DNA from: Microbacteriaceae bacterium X2B
GTDB taxonomy: Bacteria > Actinomycetota > Actinomycetes > Actinomycetales > Microbacteriaceae
Direction of reading: 5' to 3'
Assembly (NCBI GenBank): GCA_005502445.1
Contig: SCPB01000019.1
Location: forward strand, 1 to 42,251
Length of the DNA stretch: 42,251 bases
Notes under the pieces: generated by a model
The model's database searches: none
Seen by the model: the letters and a program-made list of their open reading frames with translations, nothing else
What the model was told of the DNA's origin: nothing
Program-made: the position numbers and the translations under genes
In this document: positions 1-7,463 of the stretch, in pieces
Layout: the number at the start of each line of letters is the position of its first letter
How positions within the stretch are numbered: position 1 is the stretch's first letter

Positions 1-48
1 GACTAACGGCGCACGGTGACGGACAACCTCACGCCGTCGGCGCACCCG

Positions 49-123
49 AATGAAGGGAGCGGCCTGCCCGCGGTCGACGTGTCCGCGCGACACGCCGTGT
101 CTATGTGCCCCTCTCCCTTCATT
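49..123. repeat. Inverted repeat, 11-bp arms
   Basis: AATGAAGGGAG at 49-59 is repeated in inverted orientation as CTCCCTTCATT at 113-123, separated by 53 bases. The first 221 bases of the window hold no coding region I can support. The repeat could be a regulatory site or the remnant of a hairpin after an upstream gene; its role is unknown. Confidence 0.4.
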
Positions 124-221
124 TGGATGACGCGTCGCCCCGAGTGCGGACCTGCCGAGTGCCGCAGGCGCGCACGGCTCCGGCCCGCCGCCGCCCGCGA
201 CCGCGTGCGAGACTGGCGAGG

Positions 222-611
222 ATGGAAGACGACCCGCGCGAGCACCCCGCCTCCGACGACCTCGACGCCGACGACCTCGACGACGGCGACGGCGACGAGA
301 GCGCCCCGACCCGGTGGGAGCGCCGACGCCGCCTCACCCGCGCCGTGAGCGTCGTCGCCCTGCTCGCCCTCCTCGTGCCGGGTGCTCTCGCCACGTGGGC
401 GCTCGCCCGGTCGACGGCGGCGAGCGCCTGCCGGCTGGCCGTCGACGTCAGAGGGGATGCCCGCACTCCCGCCCGCGTCGCCTTCGAGCTCGACGCCCTC
501 GAGACCCTGGGGTGGAACTGCTACGCGCTCGCCCCCACGGGCGAGGTGCGCATCGCCGTGCTCGGCGTGATCCCCGGCGCGCCCGACCTGAGGCCGCGCA
601 GCGGCAGCTGA
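222..611 (+). CDS. Small acidic single-pass membrane protein, unknown function
   Basis: A predicted 129-residue protein I do not recognise. Residues 1-30 are strongly acidic, with Asp/Glu runs (DLDADDLDDGDGDE). A short basic patch, RWERRRR at about 31-37, precedes one hydrophobic helix at about 42-62, so the N-terminus should be cytoplasmic and the last 65 residues outside. The exported part has two cysteines (in SACRLAVDV and GWNCYAL) that could form a disulfide. I chose the ATG at 222 because the frame upstream of it is arginine-rich, atypical coding. A 223-base gap separates it from the next gene on the same strand. Probably a lineage-specific actinobacterial membrane protein. Confidence 0.55.
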   Translation: MEDDPREHPASDDLDADDLDDGDGDESAPTRWERRRRLTRAVSVVALLALLVPGALATWALARSTAASACRLAVDVRGDARTPARVAFELDALETLGWNCYALAPTGEVRIAVLGVIPGAPDLRPRSGS

Positions 612-689
612 GCGCGAGGCGAGCATCCCCTCTTCCGCGAATCGGCGTCGGTTTGCCATGATGGGCACGTTCCGTGTTCGCGGATGGCG

Positions 690-705
690 GCGCCCCGAAG
701 GGCGC
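690..705. terminator. GC-rich tetraloop hairpin after the first gene
   Basis: GCGCCC at 690-695 pairs with GGGCGC at 700-705 around a CGAA loop, about 80 bases after the stop of the gene at 222-611. No T-run follows, which is common for actinobacterial terminators. This is plausible but weak. Confidence 0.3.
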
Positions 706-834
706 AGCGCCTGACCCGTCGAGGAGCGGTGGTTGCTTTCATCGCTTCCGGTCACCTCATGCGAGAACACGCACGGAGCCGGTGCACTGTGCCCGCGAGC
801 GGGCCGCGCCGTCGACGAAACGAATGAGGACCCC

Positions 835-2196
835 ATGATCAGCATCGATCGCACCCGCCTGGCCGCGCTCACCGCCCGGGAACAGTACGCCTTCACCTCC
901 GCCCGCCCGAAGTCGAAGGCCGCCTACGCGCGCGCCGAGCACCTCTTCGGCCGCGTGCCGATGACGTGGATGAACAAGAAGGCGGGCGGCTTCCCGATCT
1001 ACCTCGACCGCGCGGTCGGCAACCGCGTCTGGGACATCGACGGGCACGAGTACATCGACTTCGCCCTCGGCGACACCGGCGCGATGGCCGGGCACTCGCA
1101 CCCCGCGGTCGTCGAGGCCGTGCAGCGCCGCATCGGCGAGCTCGGCGGGCTGACCACGATGCTTCCGACGGAGGACGCCGAGTGGGTCGGCGCCGAGCTC
1201 ACGCGCCGCTTCCGCATGGACCGCTGGAGCTTCTCACTCACGGCGACGGATGCGAATCGCTGGGCGATTCGACTCGTGCGCGCGCTCACCGGACGGCCGA
1301 AGATCGTCTTCCACTCGTACTGCTACCACGGATCGGTGGACGAGTCGCTCGTCGTCGTCGGGCCCGACGGCGAGAGCGCCTCGCGCCCCGGCAACGTCGG
1401 CGCCCCCGTGCCCGTGACCGAGACCTCGCGCGCGGCCGAGTACAACGACCTGCCCGGCCTCGAGCGCGCCCTCGCGCACGGCGACGTCGCGGCGGTGCTC
1501 ATCGAGCCGGCGCTCACCAACATCGGCATCGTGCTGCCCCAGCCCGGGTACCTCGAGGGCGTGCGCGCACTCACCCGGCAGTACGGGGCGCTGCTCATCA
1601 TCGACGAGACGCACACCTTCTCGGCCGGGCCCGGCGGCATGACCGCCGCCTACGACCTCGAGCCCGACATCGTCGTCATCGGCAAGGCGATCGGCGGGGG
1701 CATCCCGACCGGGGCGTACGGGTTGTCGGCCGAGTTCGCCGCCGCCGCGCTCGCCCGCACCGACCTCGACCTCGTCGACATGGGCGGCGTCGGCGGAACC
1801 CTCGCCGGCAACCCGCTCTCGGTCGCCGCCATGCGCGCGACGCTCGAGCACGTGCTCACCGACGAGGCCTTCGCGACAATGATCGACACGGCCACGTACT
1901 TCACCGCGGGGGTCGAGGAGCTGTTCGAGCGCTACGAGCTGCCGTGGGCGATCAACCAGCTCGGCGCACGCGCCGAGTACCGCTTCGCGCGGCCCTACCC
2001 GCTCGACGGCACGTCGGCGGCCGCGGCGGCCGACGGCGAGTTGGAGGACTTCGTCCACCTGTACCTCGCGAACCGCGGCATCATGCTCACGCCGTTCCAC
2101 AACATGGCGCTCATGGCGCCCATGACGACCCGGGCAGACGTGGATGCCCACCACCGCGTCTTCGAGGAGTGCATCCGCGAGCTCGTGGGCGCGTAG
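835..2196 (+). CDS. Class III PLP-dependent aminotransferase (glutamate-1-semialdehyde aminomutase-like)
   Basis: A 453-residue fold-type I PLP enzyme. The motif IIDETHTFSAG carries the Asp that contacts the pyridine nitrogen. VIGKAIGGGIPTGAYG places the Schiff-base lysine at about residue 284. The N-terminal YLDRAVGNRVWDIDGHEYID and DTGAMAGHSHP are typical of the class III / HemL-like group. The ATG at 835 is preceded by a good GAGGA ribosome site, so the in-frame upstream extension is not used. Residues and length fit an aspartate-aminotransferase-family or omega-transaminase enzyme; true HemL is less likely because no tetrapyrrole genes are nearby. It stands alone and converges with prs across 266 bases holding a repeat and two hairpins. 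The substrate cannot be read from the sequence. Confidence 0.85.
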   Translation: MISIDRTRLAALTAREQYAFTSARPKSKAAYARAEHLFGRVPMTWMNKKAGGFPIYLDRAVGNRVWDIDGHEYIDFALGDTGAMAGHSHPAVVEAVQRRIGELGGLTTMLPTEDAEWVGAELTRRFRMDRWSFSLTATDANRWAIRLVRALTGRPKIVFHSYCYHGSVDESLVVVGPDGESASRPGNVGAPVPVTETSRAAEYNDLPGLERALAHGDVAAVLIEPALTNIGIVLPQPGYLEGVRALTRQYGALLIIDETHTFSAGPGGMTAAYDLEPDIVVIGKAIGGGIPTGAYGLSAEFAAAALARTDLDLVDMGGVGGTLAGNPLSVAAMRATLEHVLTDEAFATMIDTATYFTAGVEELFERYELPWAINQLGARAEYRFARPYPLDGTSAAAAADGELEDFVHLYLANRGIMLTPFHNMALMAPMTTRADVDAHHRVFEECIRELVGA

Positions 2197-2272
2197 CGGT
2201 CGCGGCGCGGGTCGCGCGCTGCGTCGAGTGCGCGGCTCGGGTCGCACCGGGTACCGGGGTTCGGCTCCCGCC

Positions 2273-2338
2273 GAGTACACGCGTTCGTGGCGAGTTCACG
2301 GGTACGTCTGCGCGCACTCGTGACAAACCCGTGCACTC
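2273..2338. repeat. 66-nt palindromic intergenic repeat, copy A
   Basis: Two 21-nt arms (2273-2293 and 2318-2338, 16 of 21 complementary) flank a 24-nt centre. The element aligns without gaps to 25631-25696 with about 50 of 66 identical bases, including the CGCAC just before arm 2 and the GTGCACTC at its end. It lies between the converging aminotransferase and prs genes. By position and shape it resembles REP-like intergenic palindromes; the family name is unknown to me. Confidence 0.65.
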
Positions 2339-2386
2339 GCGGGTGAGCCCGAGCCCGGCCCGGCCCGGCCGCGGCTCGAGGTGTGA

Positions 2387-2409
2387 CCGATGGCCGAGAC
2401 GGCCATCGG
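2387..2409. terminator. Perfect 9-bp hairpin between converging genes
   Basis: CCGATGGCC (2387-2395), loop GAGAC, then GGCCATCGG (2401-2409). It lies between the stops of the aminotransferase (plus strand) and prs (minus strand), so it may end transcription from either side. No T-run is present. Confidence 0.45.
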
Positions 2410-2419
2410 CGCCGGCGTC

Positions 2420-2449
2420 GCAGCGAAGGCATGAAATTGCCTTCGCTGC
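2420..2449. terminator. Perfect 12-bp hairpin downstream of prs
   Basis: GCAGCGAAGGCA (2420-2431), a 6-nt loop, and TGCCTTCGCTGC (2438-2449) form a perfect stem 14 bases beyond the prs stop. The position and strength fit an intrinsic terminator for the glmU-prs transcript, although no U-tract follows on the minus strand. Confidence 0.6.
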
Positions 2450-2462
2450 TGGCTCCAGCGCG

Positions 2463-3440
2463 CTACGCGGCGCCGTCGAACATCGAGGTGACCGACCCGT
2501 CGTCGAACACCTCGTGGATGGCGCGGGCGATGAGCGGCGCGATCGGCAGCACGGTGAGGCGGTCCCAGCGCTTCGCCTCCGGGATCGGCAGGGTGTCGGT
2601 GACGACGACGCGGTCGATCGCCTCCGACTGAAGGATCTCGAACGCGGGGTCGGAGAAGATCGCGTGCGTCGCCGCCACGACGACTCCGGTGGCGCCGCTC
2701 TTCTTCAGAGCCTCGGCGGCCTTCACGATGGTGCGGCCGGTGTCGATCATGTCGTCGACGAGCAGGCAGACACGGCCCGAGACGTCGCCGACGATCTCGT
2801 GCACCGAGACCTGGTTCGGCACGAGCGGGTCGCGGCGCTTGTGGATGATCGCGAGCGGCGCACCGAGCTTGTCGCTCCAGATGTCGGCGACGCGCACGCG
2901 CCCCATGTCGGGCGAGACGACCGCGAGGGTCGAGGGGTCGAGCTGCGAGCGGAAGTGCTCGAGCAGCACGGGCATCGCGAACAGGTGGTCGACGGGCCCG
3001 TCGAAGAAGCCCTGGATCTGCGCGGCGTGCAGGTCGACGCTCATGATGCGATCGGCGCCGGCCGCCTTGAAGAGGTCGGCGACGAGGCGGGCCGAGATCG
3101 GCTCGCGCCCGCGCCCCTTCTTGTCCTGCCGCGAGTAGGGGTAGAAGGGCGCGACGACGGTGATGCGCTTGGCCGAGGCGCGCTTGAGCGCGTCGACCAT
3201 GATGAGCTGCTCCATGAGCGCCTCGTTGATGGGCCGCGCGTGCGACTGGATGACGAAGGCGTCGCAGCCGCGCACGCTTTCGTCGAATCGGGCGTAGATC
3301 TCGCCGTTGGCGAAGGTGCGCGCATCGGTCGGCACGATCTCGGTCTCGAGCTCGGCGGCGATCTGCGCCGCGAGCTCGGGGTAGGCGCGGCCCGACACGA
3401 TGACGAGGCGCTTCTGGCCGGTGATCTTGATGCTCGCCAC
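2463..3440 (-). CDS. prs: Ribose-phosphate pyrophosphokinase (PRPP synthase)
   Basis: A cytosolic enzyme making 5-phosphoribosyl-1-pyrophosphate from ribose 5-phosphate and ATP for purine, pyrimidine, His, Trp and NAD synthesis. At 325 residues it has the usual length of class I bacterial Prs. The catalytic-flap region PFYPYSRQDKKGRGREPI, the metal-binding SVDLHAAQIQGFFD and the PRPP-binding DDMIDTGRTIVKAAEAL are all present. It follows glmU on the minus strand with about 91 bases between them, the glmU-prs order conserved across actinobacteria. A strong hairpin lies just after its stop. Confidence 0.97.
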   Translation of the reverse strand: MASIKITGQKRLVIVSGRAYPELAAQIAAELETEIVPTDARTFANGEIYARFDESVRGCDAFVIQSHARPINEALMEQLIMVDALKRASAKRITVVAPFYPYSRQDKKGRGREPISARLVADLFKAAGADRIMSVDLHAAQIQGFFDGPVDHLFAMPVLLEHFRSQLDPSTLAVVSPDMGRVRVADIWSDKLGAPLAIIHKRRDPLVPNQVSVHEIVGDVSGRVCLLVDDMIDTGRTIVKAAEALKKSGATGVVVAATHAIFSDPAFEILQSEAIDRVVVTDTLPIPEAKRWDRLTVLPIAPLIARAIHEVFDDGSVTSMFDGAA

Positions 3441-3531
3441 GAGTTCCTCGGTTTCTGCCGCCGCGGCGACGCTCGAATCGGTGCCGGTGCCGTACCGATG
3501 CCGGTGCCGTACCGGTGTCGTGCCGGGCGGG

Positions 3532-4959
3532 TCAGTCGTCCGTGGCGTCGGCCGCGGCCTCTGCCGCCGCGGTTCCCGGCCGGTTCTTCTCCACCCAGCC
3601 GGCGATGTTGCGCTGCGGAGCGACGGTCACGGCGAGCTCACCCGGCCCGACATCCTTGCGGATGACCGTGCCGGCGCCGGAATACGCTCCGTCGCCAATC
3701 CTAACGGGGGCGACGAAAACGTTGTGCGAGCCCGTGCGCACGTGCGAGCCGATGACCGTCTTGTGCTTGTTCACCCCGTCGTAGTTGGCCGTGATGGTGC
3801 CCGCGCCGATGTTCGAGCCCTCGCCGACGGTCGTGTCGCCGACGTACGACAGGTGCGGCACCTTGCTGCCCGCGCCGAGGGTCGTGTTCTTCGTCTCGAC
3901 GAAGGTGCCGATCTTGCCCTTCTCCCCCACGACCGTGCCGGGCCGCAGGTACGCGAAGGGGCCCACGGATGCCCTGGCCCCGATCACGGCGAGCGTCGCG
4001 TCGGTGCGGCTGACGCGGGCTCCTTCCCCTACCTCGGTGTCGGTGAGCGTCGTGTCGGGGCCGACGACGGCGCCGGCCGCGATCGTCGTCGCGCCCTTCA
4101 GCTGCGTGCCGGGCAGCACTTCGGAGTCGGCCTCGAGCGTGACGGTGCGGTCGATCCACACCGAGGCGGGGTCGCTGATGGTGACGCCCGCGAGTTGCCA
4201 GCCGCGCACGATCATCTGATTGAGGCGCAGCGCCGCGTCGGCGAGCTGCACGCGGTCGTTGACGCCCGCGACGAGCCACGACTGCCCGGCGGGAAGCGCC
4301 GCGACGCCGTGACCGTCGCCGCGCAGCAGCCCGATGACGTCGGTCAGGTACTTCTCCTGCGCCGCGTTGTCGGTCGACACGAGGGCGAGCGAGCTGCGCA
4401 GCGGCTCGACGCGGAAGACGTAGGTGCCCGAGTTGATCTCGGTGAGCGCCCGCTCGTCGTCGGAGGCGTCCTTCTGCTCGACGATGCGGTCCAGATCCCC
4501 CGACGCCGAGCGCACGATGCGGCCGTACCCGGTGGCGTCGTCGAGCACGGCGCTCAGCACGGTCGCGGCGGCCGCGCGTGCGCGGTGCTCGGCGACGAGC
4601 TCGGCGAGGGTCTCGGCGTCGAGCAGCGGCACGTCGCCCGAGACGACGAGCACGTCGCCGGCGAAATCGGCGGGGAGAGCATCCAATGCCGCCTCGACGG
4701 CGCGCCCGGTGCCCGGGATCTCGTCCTGATCGACGACGATCGCGTCAGCGTCGAGCTGGAGAATCGCGGCGGCGACCGTGTCGCGCTCGTGCCGCACGAC
4801 GGCGACGACGTGGGCCGGCTCGAGCGCGCGGGCCGTCGCGAGCACGTGCCCGATGAGCGGCACTCCGGCGAGCGGGTGCAGCACTTTGGGGGTGCGCGAC
4901 TTCATGCGAGTGCCCTGACCCGCGGCGAGGACGACGACGACGAGATGCTGATCGGTCAC
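3532..4959 (-). CDS. glmU: Bifunctional UDP-GlcNAc pyrophosphorylase / GlcN-1-P acetyltransferase
   Basis: This bifunctional enzyme acetylates glucosamine 1-phosphate and couples it to UTP to give UDP-GlcNAc for peptidoglycan. The protein is 475 residues. The N-terminal nucleotidyltransferase starts with VVVLAAGQGTRMKS and has the VSGDVPLLD metal site. The C-terminal half is a left-handed beta-helix with hexapeptide repeats and the NANYDG-like turn TANYDGVNKHKT. The GTG start at 4959 overlaps the TGA stop of the SRPBCC gene (4956-4958) as GTGA, implying translational coupling. The frame stays open upstream to 5268, but that part is an arginine-rich shadow of the preceding gene. prs follows. 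Confidence 0.96.
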   Translation of the reverse strand: MTDQHLVVVVLAAGQGTRMKSRTPKVLHPLAGVPLIGHVLATARALEPAHVVAVVRHERDTVAAAILQLDADAIVVDQDEIPGTGRAVEAALDALPADFAGDVLVVSGDVPLLDAETLAELVAEHRARAAAATVLSAVLDDATGYGRIVRSASGDLDRIVEQKDASDDERALTEINSGTYVFRVEPLRSSLALVSTDNAAQEKYLTDVIGLLRGDGHGVAALPAGQSWLVAGVNDRVQLADAALRLNQMIVRGWQLAGVTISDPASVWIDRTVTLEADSEVLPGTQLKGATTIAAGAVVGPDTTLTDTEVGEGARVSRTDATLAVIGARASVGPFAYLRPGTVVGEKGKIGTFVETKNTTLGAGSKVPHLSYVGDTTVGEGSNIGAGTITANYDGVNKHKTVIGSHVRTGSHNVFVAPVRIGDGAYSGAGTVIRKDVGPGELAVTVAPQRNIAGWVEKNRPGTAAAEAAADATDD

Positions 4960-5357
4960 CCCGACATCCTCTCGCACAGTTCGCGCAGGCGGCGCAGGTC
5001 GGCGGCGACGGCGGCCGCGTCGGCCTCGAACTCGTCGTCGCTCATCCCCGGGCGCTGGAAGAGGCTGAACACGACCTCGCTGCCACCGCCGTTGGGGATG
5101 ACGCGCATCGCGTTGTGCACGACGCTTCCGTCGGGCATCGCGACGTCGTGGTCGAGGATGCCCGCCTCGACATCGAAGCGGAACTCCACCCGCACCCGCC
5201 CGAAGGGGGCGTCGACGAGCCAGCCCTCGGCGTCGCGCGCGATGCCCGTGGCGAAACCCGCGGCCCACTCGGGCAGGCTCAGCGGATCGCGAGCGATGGC
5301 CATGACGACCGAGGGCGGTCGGTCGATCGATTCACTGAGGTGCCGGGATCTCCACAT
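4956..5357 (-). CDS. SRPBCC-superfamily (START-like) small protein
   Basis: About 133 residues. The pattern of a hydrophobic-ligand cup is visible: SESIDRPPSVVMAIARDP near the N-terminus, then alternating beta strands (GRVRVEFRFDVEAG, SVVHNAMRVIPNGGGSEVVFSLFQRP) and a long C-terminal helix. This is the layout of polyketide-cyclase/dehydrase-like SRPBCC proteins. I prefer the ATG at 5357 (MWRSRHLSES); another ATG at 5396 would add 13 residues. It is translationally coupled to glmU through a GTGA overlap, so it is made together with an essential enzyme, but its ligand and role are unknown. Confidence 0.7.
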   Translation of the reverse strand: MWRSRHLSESIDRPPSVVMAIARDPLSLPEWAAGFATGIARDAEGWLVDAPFGRVRVEFRFDVEAGILDHDVAMPDGSVVHNAMRVIPNGGGSEVVFSLFQRPGMSDDEFEADAAAVAADLRRLRELCERMSG

Positions 5358-5423
5358 GGGGGTCAGTCTGCCGGTCACCACCGACGCGGGCGGCAACGCA
5401 CTGCACAGGCCGGGTGCCCGGCT

Positions 5424-6845
5424 TCAGCACTCCACGTAGTTGACGGCGAGGCCGCCCTCGCTCGTCTCCTTGTACTTGCGCGACATGTCGTCGCCGGTCT
5501 GCCGCATGGTCTGCACGACGGTGTCGAAGCTGATGAGGTGCGTGCCGTCGCCGTGCATGGCCATGCGCGCCGCGGCGACGGCCTTGCCCGCGCCGATTGC
5601 GTTGCGTTCGATGCAGGGCAGCTGCACGAGGCCGGCGACGGGGTCGCACGTGAGGCCGAGGGAGTGCTCCATGGCGATCTCGGCGGCATTCTCGATCTGC
5701 TCGCTCGAGCCGCCGAGCAGGTGGGTGAATCCGGCGGCGGCCATCGAGGCGGCCGAGCCGACCTCGCCCTGGCAGCCGGCCTCGGCGCCCGAGATGCTCG
5801 CGTTGTTCTTGATGAGGGCGCCCATGGCCCCCGCGACGAGCAGGAAGTCCTCGGCCGCGGCATCCCTATCGGTGATCGGGAGGACGTCGAGCGCGTACCG
5901 CAGCACGGCCGGGATGATGCCCGCCGCCCCGTTCGTCGGCGCGGTGACGACGCGGCCGCCCGCGGCGTTCTCCTCGTTGACGGCGATCGCGTAGGCCTGC
6001 AGCCACTCGAGGGTGCAGTCGCGCGTGTGCGCCTCGTCGATGTCGCGCAGCTGTCCGGCCATCGCGGCCGCGCGGCGCGGAACGTTGAGCCCGCCGGGCA
6101 GGGTCCCGCGGGTCTCGAGCCCGGCGTCGATGCACGCGTTCATGGCGTGCCAGATGCGGCGCAGGGCGGCGCTCGACTCGTCGGGGGTGCGCAGCGCCTC
6201 CTCGTTGGCGCGCGCCAGCTGGGCGATCGTGAGGCCGTTCGCGCGGCAGAGGCGCAGGAGCTCGGCGGCGGTGTCGTGCGGGTACGGGACTCGCGGGGCC
6301 GCGTCGTGCGCGTCGCCGGCGCGCTCGGAGGCGGGCGCGCTCTCCTGCTCGACGAATCCTCCGCCGATCGAGTAGTAGGTCTCCTCCGCGACGACCGCGC
6401 CGGCCGCGTCGCGGGCGATGAGGGTCAGGGCGTTGGGATGCCGCGGCTTGAGCTCGCGCGGGGCGAAGATCAGCCAGCCGGCGTCGATCGCGATGTCATG
6501 GCGGCCGTTGAGCATGAGGCGCCCCTCGGTGTCGGCGCGCTCGCGGACGGCGACGACGTCGTCGCGCACGACGTGCTCGACCTCGTGGCCGGCGAGCCCG
6601 GCGAGGACGGCATCGGGGGTCCCGTGGCCGACGCCCGTGGAGCCGAGCGAGCCGAAGAGGGTGCACTGGACGCTGCTCACCTTGCTCAGCTCGGCGTCGC
6701 TGAGCGTGCTGACGAAGGCCTTCGCGGCGCGGAGCGGACCGACCGTGTGGGAGCTCGAGGGGCCGATGCCGACGCGGAACAGGTCGTGCACCGAGATGAA
6801 CTCGCGCTCGGCGAGCGGCAGGCTGACCGCCACGGGGATGCTCAC
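5424..6845 (-). CDS. sdaA: L-serine ammonia-lyase (iron-sulfur dependent)
   Basis: Deaminates L-serine to pyruvate and ammonia using a [4Fe-4S] cluster. The 473-residue chain carries the beta domain first ([19 protein letters not shown]) and the alpha domain after ([30 protein letters not shown]). Cysteines at about 358, 400 and 411 have the same spacing (42 and 11) as the cluster ligands of E. coli SdaA. The last residue is Cys (NYVEC), matching the tail-in-active-site cysteine known from the Legionella enzyme. The GTG at 6845 (VSIPVAV) is the most sensible start. It is transcribed toward glmU but separated from the SRPBCC gene by 66 bases. Confidence 0.93.
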   Translation of the reverse strand: MSIPVAVSLPLAEREFISVHDLFRVGIGPSSSHTVGPLRAAKAFVSTLSDAELSKVSSVQCTLFGSLGSTGVGHGTPDAVLAGLAGHEVEHVVRDDVVAVRERADTEGRLMLNGRHDIAIDAGWLIFAPRELKPRHPNALTLIARDAAGAVVAEETYYSIGGGFVEQESAPASERAGDAHDAAPRVPYPHDTAAELLRLCRANGLTIAQLARANEEALRTPDESSAALRRIWHAMNACIDAGLETRGTLPGGLNVPRRAAAMAGQLRDIDEAHTRDCTLEWLQAYAIAVNEENAAGGRVVTAPTNGAAGIIPAVLRYALDVLPITDRDAAAEDFLLVAGAMGALIKNNASISGAEAGCQGEVGSAASMAAAGFTHLLGGSSEQIENAAEIAMEHSLGLTCDPVAGLVQLPCIERNAIGAGKAVAAARMAMHGDGTHLISFDTVVQTMRQTGDDMSRKYKETSEGGLAVNYVEC

Positions 6846-7023
6846 GAGGGCTCCGATCGGTGGGGCCGGGTCACGGCCGAGGAGTGGAGCGACCCGATCA
6901 GCTCGCGCTGCGCGGGTCGGCGGCGCGCACGACGCCCCTCGTGCGGGCATCGTCGAGCCACACGTCCATTGTGTCGCGGATCGTTCGGGGGCGCACGACC
7001 TTGCGCGGGTGCGCGTCGGGGTC
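6846..7023. other. Gap between sdaA and the dehydrogenase stump
   Basis: This stretch should carry the sdaA promoter, but I see no convincing -35/-10 pair. A short minus-strand frame ending at 6898 (with a run reading TMDVWLDDARTRGVV) looks protein-like, yet I recognise no family and it continues under the dehydrogenase fragment. It may be decayed coding DNA. Confidence 0.3.
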
Positions 7024-7323
7024 ATGCGGCGGTCGGGCCAGCTCAACGCCGCCGTCCCCTGCGACACCGAGGTCATCGAGTTCGACTCCCCGTGGGGCGC
7101 GCAGCACTCGGGTGTGCTCGAGAACTTCGCGCAGGCGGTGCTGAACGGCACACCCCTGCTCGCCCCCGACTCGGACGGCATGAAGGGCGTGCGCCTGGCC
7201 AACGCCATCCTCCTCTCGAGCTGGACGTGCGCCGAGCTCTCGCTCGACTTTGACGAGGACGAACTCCTGGGGATGCTCAACGAGCGCATCCGCGGCGAGG
7301 GCAAGTTCGCCGAGCGGGTGTAA
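7024..7323 (+). pseudogene. C-terminal remnant of a Gfo/Idh/MocA family oxidoreductase
   Basis: About 99 codons match the C-terminal end of Gfo/Idh/MocA sugar dehydrogenases: EFDSPWGAQHSGVLENFAQA, LNGTPLLAPDSDGMKGVRLA, then a helical tail ending GEGKFAERV. The family is normally 330-390 residues with an N-terminal Rossmann domain (GxGxxG). Nothing of that domain is visible in any frame upstream, where sdaA begins within about 180 bases. I therefore read it as a gene truncated by deletion or by the rearrangement that brought sdaA next to it. It marks the left edge of the accessory island. Confidence 0.7.
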
Positions 7324-7368
7324 TCCAGTTGCACGGCGGCCTCGCTTGCTCCCTTGCGGAGGCGGCCG

Positions 7369-7392
7369 GGGCCGCTGTTGCGACAGCCGCCC
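7369..7392. terminator. Hairpin between the pseudogene and the island genes
   Basis: GGGC-C-GCTGT, loop TGCG, ACAGC-C-GCCC: a 9-bp stem with one C/C mismatch. It lies 45 bases after the pseudogene stop and 72 bases before the first island gene. It may insulate the island from upstream transcription. No T-run. Confidence 0.4.
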
Positions 7393-7463
7393 GAGAGCAA
7401 AACCGAGCGTTTGCGCCGACGGTGTTGTCGTGAAATGTCGCTCCTCTTCGCAAGACTTGCCCT

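Noticed and set aside
16-348. Small gene at the window start
   Set aside because: Low-complexity Thr/Pro/Ala-rich end overlapping the better-supported gene at 222 in another frame.
966-3665. Very long open frame on the plus strand crossing the aminotransferase and the antisense of prs
   Set aside because: It is Arg/His/Asp-rich with no domain and lies across two clear genes in other frames; such open frames are expected at this GC content.
6898-7107. Short minus-strand gene upstream of sdaA
   Set aside because: Protein-like in part but overlaps the dehydrogenase remnant, has no ribosome site and no recognised family.
7353-7370. GGAGGCGG near the left island edge as a copy of the tRNA-Gln 3' end
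   Set aside because: Only eight bases match and the orientation is opposite to that needed for a direct att repeat.
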